Shown here: positions 32,262-39,822 of the stretch, in pieces | How positions within the stretch are numbered: position 1 is the first letter of the stretch | Layout of the letters: each line of letters begins with the position of its first letter | Source: Pseudodesulfovibrio sp. JC047 | Lineage (GTDB): Bacteria; Desulfobacterota; Desulfovibrionia; Desulfovibrionales; Desulfovibrionaceae | Direction: 5' to 3' | DNA length: 64,000 bases | NCBI RefSeq assembly: GCF_010468615.1 | Contig: NZ_WUEH01000003.1 | Coordinates: forward strand, 62,001 to 126,000 | Notes under the pieces: model-generated | Database searches by the model: none | The model's input: only the letters and a program-made list of their open reading frames with translations | Told to the model about the DNA's origin: nothing | Program-made: the position numbers and the translations under genes

Positions 32262-33281
32262 TTAATCCACGTTTCTCAAACTGGTCATTTCCTTGGGATT
32301 CCCCACAACCAACAACATGCCGGTCGTGATGACCAACGCGCCGATGATAATATTGGCGGTGATCTCCACATCCGTGAAAACCGCGCTAAAGAAAATCCCC
32401 CACAAGGAATACGTGATATTGATGGCCATGGCCCGACTCACACCAGTCATGTTCATTGCGCGGTACCAGCACACATAGGAAAAGGCGCCTGTCAACGCGG
32501 CCACCGGGAACACCCAGCCAATGGAGTCCATCAAACCAGGAACGAGCAACATGTGCCCTCCGGCCAATGGCAGAACAACCAGCAGGTACACCGTAGACGA
32601 AGTCAACTGACGGACATTCAGCGCCACGGCCGGATCAAGCAGATCCATACCGGATGTCGCCAAGACGCCCTCAGTTCCCCACCCGAATGTGGCGATACAG
32701 GCAAACCCGATTCCAAGATAGAATTCCGTGCCGAGCGACCCTTCTGGTGGAGTATAGCCGATGATGACACCACCAACGATACAGAGCACCAAACCGAACC
32801 AGGCTCGGGGACAGATCTTTTCCTTAAGGTAAATTGAAGCAAAAACCGATGCTACAGCGGGATATAACGCGGTGATGGGCATGACATATGCTGGGCCAGC
32901 AAATTTGACACCCAACATATAGGACGACATCGCGATGGGACCGCCGAACAATGCTCCGATAATCACTGGTCGGGCGGATTTGCTGCGCAAAGTGCGACCC
33001 AGTTCCCTGAGACGACCTGTCGATGCGTTGAAAATCAATAACCACAAGGCACTAAATGTATCGTGCAAAGCCCCGACGGTCAGTGGAGCCAAAAGCCAGT
33101 ATTCTTCGTTAAGAAAAACAGCCGCCCCAAACGCCAGGCTGAGAATGACGCCGTTCAAGCCCCAGCTCATCCCGGAAAAGACCGCAAAAATGAGTCCTTT
33201 TTTGGCAAAGGCCACATCCTGATGCATCTTGAGTTGGTCGAGCGTCGCTGATGATGCGTTTTTCGCAGTTGCAGTAGTCAT
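32262..33281 (-). CDS. EamA/DMT-family transporter
   Basis: 339 residues with ten membrane segments after an N-terminal cytosolic stretch of about 25. EamA signatures: SGMSWGLNGVILSLAFGAAVF and FAGPAYVMPITALYPAVASVFASIYLKE in the first half; CWYRAMNMTGVSRAMAINITYSLWGIFFSAVF in the second. Probably exports or imports a metabolite of the surrounding cluster. It is preceded by the mini AP-like gene (110-base gap) and followed by the small winged-helix gene. Confidence 0.85.
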   Translation of the reverse strand: MTTATAKNASSATLDQLKMHQDVAFAKKGLIFAVFSGMSWGLNGVILSLAFGAAVFLNEEYWLLAPLTVGALHDTFSALWLLIFNASTGRLRELGRTLRSKSARPVIIGALFGGPIAMSSYMLGVKFAGPAYVMPITALYPAVASVFASIYLKEKICPRAWFGLVLCIVGGVIIGYTPPEGSLGTEFYLGIGFACIATFGWGTEGVLATSGMDLLDPAVALNVRQLTSSTVYLLVVLPLAGGHMLLVPGLMDSIGWVFPVAALTGAFSYVCWYRAMNMTGVSRAMAINITYSLWGIFFSAVFTDVEITANIIIGALVITTGMLLVVGNPKEMTSLRNVD

Positions 33282-33391
33282 GTTTATTCAGGTCTCCAAA
33301 ATGGCTTGCAGACAAGCCGGTGCGTCAAAAGTTCGCGAAGGACCGGCTCCGAAAAGTCGGTCCTTCGTTGAATTTTCAGAATGAACTGAGC

Positions 33392-33973
33392 TTACGCGCA
33401 GTCGTGCTTATCCCAAGGCTCACGGTTGTCACGCTGCAAGGCGACTTCCATGCGGCCAATGGCTTCTTTGAGCTTGCCGATTTCCTTCAGCTTCATGTTG
33501 GGATCCTTCAGAGCCTGATAGAGGACACCGCCCATGCAGTCTGCAGGAACGACCAGGTCGGCGACGTAGCACACGGAGGCAACGATGTCGGCTGCAACCA
33601 CGGAACGTTCGATGGTTCCGGCCTTCTTGTTGATACCCAGGCCACCAACATACAAACCGGCATCGGTTGCAAGAACCAGCAGTGTCCGGCGATCCGCTGC
33701 GTCGGCAATCAAGGCCAGAGCGGCTTCGAGAGCATCGGCATCAACGTTGCCCAGTTCAACGATGGCAAAAGCACCGTCTTCTTCGAAGACCTTGGCAACA
33801 CCGTCGGCAGCAACGGTAGCGGCACCTTCGATCTTGGCGGCTTCGGCAGCGATACCAGCATTGTCATAGCCAGCAAATGTGCAGGTTTTCTTCATGAATT
33901 TCTTGGTTGCGGAACCGCCACCATTCACATCAGCTTCACCACAAACAACCAATACTACTTTCTTGTCAGCCAT
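33392..33973 (-). CDS. mini-protein resembling the core of the alkaline-phosphatase superfamily
   Basis: 193 residues from the ATG at 33973 (AAGGAG upstream). Segments such as AFAIVELGNVDADALEAALALIADAADRRTLLVLATDAG and AADIVASVCYVADLVVPADCMGGVLYQAL mirror the core strands and C-terminus of the large AP-superfamily enzyme in the same operon, which ends LADVVPTFCHATGNPVPADTEG. The metal-binding Asp/His residues and the nucleophile loop are missing, so it is probably non-catalytic. A 7-3-7 hairpin (33993-34009) lies just upstream. Role unknown. Confidence 0.6.
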   Translation of the reverse strand: MADKKVVLVVCGEADVNGGGSATKKFMKKTCTFAGYDNAGIAAEAAKIEGAATVAADGVAKVFEEDGAFAIVELGNVDADALEAALALIADAADRRTLLVLATDAGLYVGGLGINKKAGTIERSVVAADIVASVCYVADLVVPADCMGGVLYQALKDPNMKLKEIGKLKEAIGRMEVALQRDNREPWDKHDCA

Positions 33974-34027
33974 TGTAATTCTCCTTAAAATTAAGGACAT
34001 TGTGTCCTTGATGTATTCAGAAGCTGC

Positions 34028-34459
34028 TTAGACAGCCTTCATTTCAATATTGTAATCGACTTCCATTCCCTCTTCGAGAGAGTAGGTCAGCAGGGAACCG
34101 TTGAGCATGTTGTCCTTGACGGTTTCAAAGACGTCACGATCCTTCTCGTCCAAACCAACTTCGATATGGATTTCCAGTTCAGTGTACCGCGTCCGATTGA
34201 CTTCATCCTTTTCCTTGGATGCCGCAGCGGAACCAGTCAGGGATTTGACCTCGACATCGTTGCGCTTGAATGCGTTGACCATGGTGTTGCAGTAGCAGGA
34301 CAGGGCGGCTACGCAGAGGATACGAGATCCCATGGATTCCTGGTTGCGCTCTTCCGGAGTGATGGAAGAAAAATCCATGATGATTTCGGGGACGGCTTTT
34401 GCACCGACCACAAACTTGTCGCGATTTTCGTCCAGACGTTCAAAAAGTACTTTCGCCAT
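34028..34459 (-). CDS. OsmC-family protein lacking the second redox cysteine
   Basis: 143 residues with the OsmC/Ohr-fold layout: Cys55/Cys57 sit in ILCVAALSCYCNTMVNAF, near the usual peroxidatic position. The second conserved cysteine (normally in a NCPV-type segment near residue 125) is replaced by NGSLLTYSL. The sulfur chemistry may therefore differ from peroxide reduction, for example binding or transferring sulfane sulfur. It lies 23 bases after the DsrF-like gene. Cytoplasmic. Confidence 0.82.
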   Translation of the reverse strand: MAKVLFERLDENRDKFVVGAKAVPEIIMDFSSITPEERNQESMGSRILCVAALSCYCNTMVNAFKRNDVEVKSLTGSAAASKEKDEVNRTRYTELEIHIEVGLDEKDRDVFETVKDNMLNGSLLTYSLEEGMEVDYNIEMKAV

Positions 34460-34482
34460 TATTCTTCCCTCATGAAGGTATA

Positions 34483-34815
34483 TTAAAAGTAGTTGACGGT
34501 TTCAGCGTCTTCGCACAATTCAGCCACATCAGCGGCATCGATGATCTCAACGCCGTCAACCAGGTTTTCCTCGGTCAAGCCTTGCTTGGCGAGATCTTCC
34601 CTGACAGCGAAGACTTCACCTTCTTGCTCGATGAAATCAGTCAGCAAAGACGTGTGATAGCCGGGGTTTCCGGTCAAACACCACACACCCTGTTCTGAAT
34701 AGATGATCTTGGATTCAAACCCGTTCTGGTGACAGGCCCATGCGGTCCGGATGCCAAGAGCACCCTGTTCAACGCCCAACGGTTTGGACACGACAAAACA
34801 CGCAGAATTAATCAT
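34483..34815 (-). CDS. DsrE/F-family protein (TusC-like)
   Basis: 110 residues from the ATG at 34815 with AAGGAGGCGCAC before it. VVSKPLGVEQGALGIRTAWACHQNGFESKIIYSEQGVWCL fits the DsrF/TusC fold, with IDAADVAELCEDAETVNYF at the C-terminus. It forms a set with the DsrE-like (11 bases upstream) and DsrH-like genes, matching the TusBCD/DsrEFH heterohexamer that passes persulfide sulfur. The set is in H-E-F order rather than E-F-H. Confidence 0.8.
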   Translation of the reverse strand: MINSACFVVSKPLGVEQGALGIRTAWACHQNGFESKIIYSEQGVWCLTGNPGYHTSLLTDFIEQEGEVFAVREDLAKQGLTEENLVDGVEIIDAADVAELCEDAETVNYF

Positions 34816-34826
34816 TGTGCGCCTCC

Positions 34827-35228
34827 TTAGTGGCCCACGGACAACAGAACGTCCGAGGTCATGAGATACTTTGTGAAGGAACCACCCACATCGCCCCACT
34901 TCACGCCTTCGACATACTCGCGGGACTCGATGCCACGGGCGTGTTCGTTGGTGTGACAGGTGGAGACATCGCCGCCCTTGGCAATGATGTCGCCCAGCCG
35001 GTCAAAGCTTTTGGTCGGTTCGATGTGATCCAGAAGACGACCCTGAATGTGCAGGTCATCACCGTCGATGGGGATTTCCTTCTTGGAAATATTCACGGCA
35101 TTTCCAAAGAGATACATCTGGACTTTATGGCCTTTTTCCTGAGCTGCCTGGGCGAGACGGGTTGCGAATTCCGCATCCTCGTTCTCGGCAGAGCCGGACA
35201 GCAACATAATGGTCAGTGTTTTTGACAT
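34827..35228 (-). CDS. DsrE-family protein (TusD-like) with putative active Cys91
   Basis: 133 residues. LTIMLLSGSAENEDAEFATRLAQAAQEKGHKVQMYLFGNAV is the DsrE Rossmann-like start. GGDVSTCHTNEHARGI places Cys91 where DsrE/TusD carry the persulfide cysteine, followed by the RGI seen in the family. AAGGAG sets the start. Expected to act in the cytoplasm with the neighbouring DsrF- and DsrH-like subunits. Confidence 0.83.
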   Translation of the reverse strand: MSKTLTIMLLSGSAENEDAEFATRLAQAAQEKGHKVQMYLFGNAVNISKKEIPIDGDDLHIQGRLLDHIEPTKSFDRLGDIIAKGGDVSTCHTNEHARGIESREYVEGVKWGDVGGSFTKYLMTSDVLLSVGH

Positions 35229-35239
35229 GATGAATCTCC

Positions 35240-35521
35240 TTAAAGCGACACGACTTTTTCGTCGCTACCAAGCAGCAGGTCCACGATCTCGTCGTAATCC
35301 ACCACTTCGCAGTTGTCGCTCAGTTCGATGGAGCGGGCATCCACGGCACTTTTGGCCACGAATATATCTTCCACATCCATATCTTCCAGTTTTTCTTCCC
35401 AATGTGCGGTGCCAAAACTGATGGCATCGCCAACCAGGAGCAGGGCCTTGTCCTCGTCGCCGCCGATAAGAGCGATTCGGTCAAGAATCCCCTCTTCCGG
35501 CTTGTTCACGAAAAAGAGCAT
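35240..35521 (-). CDS. DsrH/TusB-like protein
   Basis: 93 residues. DKALLLVGDAISFGTAHWEEKLEDMDVEDIFVAKSAVDARSIE and CEVVDYDEIVDLLLGSDEKVVSL follow the DsrH/TusB pattern (LL-GDAV, then A-D-AR). Only one cysteine (CEVV) is present. It is the first of the three DsrE/F/H-like genes and lies 187 bases downstream of the AP-superfamily gene; that gap shows no gene but a dyad-rich stretch near 35620-35700. Confidence 0.78.
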   Translation of the reverse strand: MLFFVNKPEEGILDRIALIGGDEDKALLLVGDAISFGTAHWEEKLEDMDVEDIFVAKSAVDARSIELSDNCEVVDYDEIVDLLLGSDEKVVSL

Positions 35522-35708
35522 ATTTGCTGTCTCCGTTCGTTTATCCCTGCCTTGCCTCGTCGTCTCAGGCTGCGCGGGATGGGGTTCATACAGACGACGT
35601 CACTCACGGGGCCTGCCAAACGGGCCGAAGTTCCGATGCCATTCCCCGGAATGCGGGAACGGTCAAATGATGGGGCTGACCGTTCCCGATTCTCAGGAGT
35701 GAGAGTGA

Positions 35709-37592
35709 CTATTTATTGTGATCCTCGAAGATCTGGTAACAAATTGCGCCCTCGGTATCTGCGGGGACCGGGTTGCCGGTCGCGTGGCAGAAAGTGGGAA
35801 CAACGTCGGCCAGCCAACGGGGGTTCTTGTAGGTGAAGCCTTTCTTGACGCCGGGACCACGCCACATCATGACGTTCTTCAAGGAACCGCATCCGGACTC
35901 GCCGGTGGGGAAGCCATAACCGTGTTCGGCCATGTACTCGGGCTTGAGGACGTACACGACGTCGCCGGACTGCTCGCCACCCATGCCGAAGACCTTGGCG
36001 TCTTCCTTGGGCAGGGCGCACATGACAGGACGTTCGCCGGTTTCGGGGTGCTTGTAGTCGTACAATGCGTCGATGATCTCGTTACGAACCTTTTCGTAAT
36101 CTTCATCCTCGACGATACCGCCGGGGTACTTGGATTTCAGGTTGACGTAGACGAACATGTACCGCTGGGGAACGGCCTTGGACTTCTCGGGGATCAACTC
36201 GTAGTTGTAGCCTTCGGATTCGTCAAAGAAGTTACCTTCACCTTCGCGGGCTTCGTAGGCGGTGAGGCCAGCCTGCTTCAGGGCGTCAGCGGTGTTGAGG
36301 ATCGGTCCGATCGGGGTCGCACCGTGGTCGGAAATCAGGCAGGTCAGGGTATCTTCGGGAATGAGATCCATCATGATACCAAGATATCTGTCTTCGATCT
36401 CGTAGATGCGACGTTCCAGATCCATACCATGAGCGCGCACTTCAGGATCGTCGCTGTCCATCTGATCCAGGAATCCATGATAGAACCAATCGACCAGGTG
36501 CGAGTGCATGTACAGCAGGTCCCAATCCGGATTGTCTTTCATCAGGGTGGTCACGATTTCCGTGTTCCACTCGGAGTGGAACTGTGCCATCTCGATCAGG
36601 GTGTCATCATCAATAATGCCGTTGGCATGACCGACAAAGCCCATGTCATTGGCGAGAATGGCCTTGGTGAAATCCACGTTCTTGAGAGCATCGGCAGGAG
36701 CGCAGTAACCCTGGGTGCCGTTGATACCGGACATGTACAACTTGAACTCTTCGGCATCGTCGGACAGGGTCATCAATTTGCACCGGAAGTAGCCAGGCTC
36801 GACACGGTCATCGGAAATGATGGGGAACTGATGTTCGATGACATCGGACCATTCACGCACCTTGATGGTGAAGAAGGCCTTGGAATAATCTTTTTCGGGG
36901 CATAAAGCGAAAACGTCATAGCCGTCATCACCGGATTCCCAGGTCAAACCGTACCAGGTCTGGGGCTTCAAGGGGTCCATGGCGTGCTTGAATTCCATGG
37001 GAATGACCATTTCCAAAGGCTCGTTGTCTTCGATTTCTTCAGGCAGGTTCTCCCAGCCGTCAGCGTCTTCGAAACGGGCCTGAACACCGATGGGATAGTA
37101 ATCGGTGGCAACACAGGATTCGGCGCACAGCCATTCCTTGTGCTCGTAGCCTTCAATCTGCCAGCGATGCTCGGCAGCGGAAAGGCCTTCACCCTGCACC
37201 ATGATGCCATTCTCCATCTTGGAGGGCCAGGATGTGGGATAGTTGACCACGAGGGATTTCTTGCCAGCCTTGTCCCAAGCATCCCAAATCGTCTGTGCGG
37301 TCAGCATATCGGAACCGAAAGCCTGGACGCACTTGGAGAAATGCAGGGATTCACCCTCATTATAATAGTAATAGTCCTCGACACCGTGGGTACGCGGGAA
37401 TGCGCCGGTGCAGATCGTTGCCCAGGAGGGCGGAGTGACTGTCGGCATGTTGTAGCCTTCAGTCATGTACGAACCTTCTTCGGTGAACTTCTTGAAGTTA
37501 GGCAACGCACCTTCGTCCATCAGCGCTTCCAAGCGCTTGGGGATGGCGCAGTCAAAACCGAGAAGAGCGACTCTTTTAGCTTTGGCAGACAT
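35709..37592 (-). CDS. cytoplasmic AP-superfamily phosphodiesterase/pyrophosphatase-like enzyme
   Basis: 627 residues of the type I phosphodiesterase/nucleotide pyrophosphatase branch. LLGFDCAIPK provides the first metal Asp (Asp14), MPTVTPPSWATICTGAFPRTHG the Thr53 nucleophile, and ISDHGATPIG the later Asp-His pair; WRGPGVKKG and PVPADTEGAI close the fold. The nucleophile is Thr, not the Cys/Ser of sulfatases, so a phospho- or phosphono-ester bond is more likely than a sulfate ester. No signal peptide: it should act on an imported substrate. The BCCT carrier gene lies upstream. The ~220-residue cap region (about 150-390) is not recognised. Confidence 0.85.
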   Translation of the reverse strand: MSAKAKRVALLGFDCAIPKRLEALMDEGALPNFKKFTEEGSYMTEGYNMPTVTPPSWATICTGAFPRTHGVEDYYYYNEGESLHFSKCVQAFGSDMLTAQTIWDAWDKAGKKSLVVNYPTSWPSKMENGIMVQGEGLSAAEHRWQIEGYEHKEWLCAESCVATDYYPIGVQARFEDADGWENLPEEIEDNEPLEMVIPMEFKHAMDPLKPQTWYGLTWESGDDGYDVFALCPEKDYSKAFFTIKVREWSDVIEHQFPIISDDRVEPGYFRCKLMTLSDDAEEFKLYMSGINGTQGYCAPADALKNVDFTKAILANDMGFVGHANGIIDDDTLIEMAQFHSEWNTEIVTTLMKDNPDWDLLYMHSHLVDWFYHGFLDQMDSDDPEVRAHGMDLERRIYEIEDRYLGIMMDLIPEDTLTCLISDHGATPIGPILNTADALKQAGLTAYEAREGEGNFFDESEGYNYELIPEKSKAVPQRYMFVYVNLKSKYPGGIVEDEDYEKVRNEIIDALYDYKHPETGERPVMCALPKEDAKVFGMGGEQSGDVVYVLKPEYMAEHGYGFPTGESGCGSLKNVMMWRGPGVKKGFTYKNPRWLADVVPTFCHATGNPVPADTEGAICYQIFEDHNK

Positions 37593-37639
37593 AATTTTCT
37601 CCTTTTATTTCAACAACTTAACTTATACTTTTCGCGTAA

Positions 37640-37690
37640 GGGGAGAACCCGCTCAAGGCATGGGCCTTTTCGGTAGTCAGGGTTCCCCCC
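37640..37690 (-). terminator. hairpin between the BCCT and AP-superfamily genes
   Basis: GGGGAGAACCC (37640-37650) pairs with GGGTTCCCCCC (37680-37690); an inner AGGC/GCCT stem lies in the loop. No long U-run follows on the minus strand. It probably lowers, rather than ends, transcription into the downstream genes. Confidence 0.5.
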
Positions 37691-37711
37691 GGGAAGTCTA
37701 CGCGAGAATTG

Positions 37712-39265
37712 CTATTTTTCTGGCGAGCAACAATTCGCCAATGCGTTGTCCTCTTTGACCATTTTGAACCATGCGACCACCACGAAGGCGATGGGAATCA
37801 ACATGAGTGCGCCGGAGAAGTTCGCAAAGATACGAACTGGTCCAAGCCCTCCCATGGTGATAGCAGCCAAAGCCAATCCAGCTTGAATAGCGGCCCAATA
37901 GAAACGGTGACCGCGAGTCGGTTCGGAACCAGGCGCCAGTCGAGTGGTCGCTGCGCAGGAAATAACATACGCGCAGGAGTCCACACTGGTTGCCAGGAAG
38001 ATCGTTGAGAAGACACAATACCCAATCAGGACCATAGTCCCGGCTGGCAGGCTGTGCAGAATGGCCACCAATGCGGCAGGACCACCACTGGCTTTCAAAA
38101 TGCCAACCGCATCAACAATGCCGGTGAGCTGGGCATACATGGTGTACCCGCCGAACACGGCGTGGATCATGTATGAGCCGGCGATACCGCCAGCCAATCC
38201 AAGCGCAATAACCTGACGGACAGTCCGACCGCGAGAAATGCGGGCAATGAACAGCCCCATGAACGGACCATATGAGGCCATCCACAAAGCGTAGAAGATC
38301 GTCCAATCCTGCGGGAATGTCCCTTCGGTGTATGGGTCAGTCCAGAAGATCATGCCCCAGAAGTTGTTCACCATGTTCCCGAACGAGTTCGTGAAGTTAT
38401 CAACGATAAAGACGGTCGGTCCAACAACGAAGCAGAAGAAGACCAGACACAATGCGATGATGACATTGGTGTCGGACAGTATCTTGATGCCCTTTTTCAA
38501 ACCAAGCGACACGGAGACGGTGAAAATCACGGCACTGATAGCGAGAACGATCATTTCAATTGTGAAGCTCGGTTCAATTCCGAGAGTGGCAGCCAGGGCA
38601 TGGTTCACGATGGGAACCGAAACCCCCATGACAGCCGCATTCGAAAACATCAATCCAATGATAAAGAAGATTTCGATACCTTTGCCGATCTTACCGTTGA
38701 CTCTGTCACCCAAGACGGGTTCGGCCGCGGTGCTGATCCGAAGCACAGGCTTTTTGCGTTTGTAGAATATATAACAGATGGGCAGTGCGGTTACGACGTA
38801 CCAAGGCCACGTCACCGGACCCCAGTGCAACAGGACATACGACATGGCCCATTCAAAGGATTGCCGTGATAACGGTTCCGCGAATTTGGGCGGGTATGCC
38901 AGGTTGAACAGGGGTTCGACGATGGACCAGAACATGACGGCTCCGGCAACACCGGAACAGAACATCATGGCGACCCATGAATAATTGTTGAATTCGGGTT
39001 TCTCATCCTCTTCGCCGAACTTGATATTCCCATATCGACTACACATAAAGTAGACAGACAGGATCATCATAGCGACCGTAACCCAAAGATACCATGTTCC
39101 CGTCGTATGGGTGAAAACCGAATACGTTGCCTTGAGAACCTTTTCACTTGCCTCGGTGAACAGAATCGAACACGCGATGATAGCAATCAGTACCAATGTT
39201 GCAGGAATAAGAATTTGTTTATCAGGACGAAGGTCTGCGCCTTCACTCTTACCATTTGTAGCCAT
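37712..39265 (-). CDS. BCCT-family carrier with altered aromatic box
   Basis: 517 residues, about 12 membrane helices; GAVMFWSIVEPLFNLAYPP and LLHWGPVTWPWYVV are the BCCT signatures. TM8 reads DWTIFYALWMASYGPFMGLFIARISRGR. In betaine carriers this is W-x-W-W-x-x-W, but here only the central Trp is kept (A-x-W-M-x-x-Y), so the substrate is probably not a classic betaine. First gene of the long minus-strand cluster with a sigma-54 promoter about 200 bases upstream and GGAGG before the start. Confidence 0.9.
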   Translation of the reverse strand: MATNGKSEGADLRPDKQILIPATLVLIAIIACSILFTEASEKVLKATYSVFTHTTGTWYLWVTVAMMILSVYFMCSRYGNIKFGEEDEKPEFNNYSWVAMMFCSGVAGAVMFWSIVEPLFNLAYPPKFAEPLSRQSFEWAMSYVLLHWGPVTWPWYVVTALPICYIFYKRKKPVLRISTAAEPVLGDRVNGKIGKGIEIFFIIGLMFSNAAVMGVSVPIVNHALAATLGIEPSFTIEMIVLAISAVIFTVSVSLGLKKGIKILSDTNVIIALCLVFFCFVVGPTVFIVDNFTNSFGNMVNNFWGMIFWTDPYTEGTFPQDWTIFYALWMASYGPFMGLFIARISRGRTVRQVIALGLAGGIAGSYMIHAVFGGYTMYAQLTGIVDAVGILKASGGPAALVAILHSLPAGTMVLIGYCVFSTIFLATSVDSCAYVISCAATTRLAPGSEPTRGHRFYWAAIQAGLALAAITMGGLGPVRIFANFSGALMLIPIAFVVVAWFKMVKEDNALANCCSPEK

Positions 39266-39463
39266 ACTTCCTCCACGGTGAGTACGCGTACAACTCGTGA
39301 GAATCCTAGCTCTTCATATCACGAGTACAGTTGATTGTGCTGCCTCCGGCCCCGGTGATCAGTCGGTGGATTTCTCCTTGTGCCGGTCGCTGCTGGACAC
39401 CCAGCAGCCTTCCCTCAAGTGCATTCTAAATGCGGATGCGTCTGCAGAGCACGAAACTCCTTG

Positions 39464-39479
39464 AGCAAGATGCAGGCCA
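39464..39479 (-). promoter_or_regulatory. sigma-54 promoter of the BCCT/AP/DsrEFH-like operon
   Basis: On the minus strand: TGGCCTGCATCTTGCT. The GG-N10-GC spacing and TTGCT are consensus; the -24 box is TGGCCT. The predicted start near 39453 gives a leader of about 190 bases. Region 39266-39463 shows nothing else I can name. Confidence 0.65.
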
Positions 39480-39558
39480 AACCGCTCAAATCGGACGAAA
39501 CCCTTATGGCCTTTGTGAAAAGTCGCGCAAGGCCTTTCGTCCAAGATTTCACAAAAGA

Positions 39559-39572
39559 CGACATTGGTGTCG
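39559..39572. promoter_or_regulatory. CGACA-N4-TGTCG operator, site 1
   Basis: CGACATTGGTGTCG, perfect arms, 80 bases upstream of the -24 box of the BCCT promoter: normal enhancer distance. Confidence 0.7.
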
Positions 39573-39627
39573 CGACAAGTCAATATCGTGGCTTTTTCCC
39601 CCTAAACCGTATAGTTTTCGGGAGGAG

Positions 39628-39641
39628 CGACAAAAATGTCG
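39628..39641. promoter_or_regulatory. CGACA-N4-TGTCG operator, site 2
   Basis: CGACAAAAATGTCG, perfect arms, 69 bases from site 1 (between six and seven helical turns). Could also influence the divergent activator gene at 39823. Confidence 0.7.
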
Positions 39642-39822
39642 TTAGCACGCAACCTTTGTCATATTTTTCAACAAAACTGACATTGTTGACTTTTCGGCAC
39701 ATTCAAAAACACCATGGGGAAAGGGCGTAGTTTTTCCGTGCGGCATTTGCTAGAAAGACGGGACATCTTGAAGAAATCAGCCTTTACTGTGAAAGACTCA
39801 GTGAGTAAAGCCCAACACCATC

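Noticed and set aside
35709-37592. Choline sulfatase or other sulfatase
   Set aside because: The nucleophile segment is PTVTPPS with Thr, not the C/S-x-P-x-R formylglycine motif of sulfatases.
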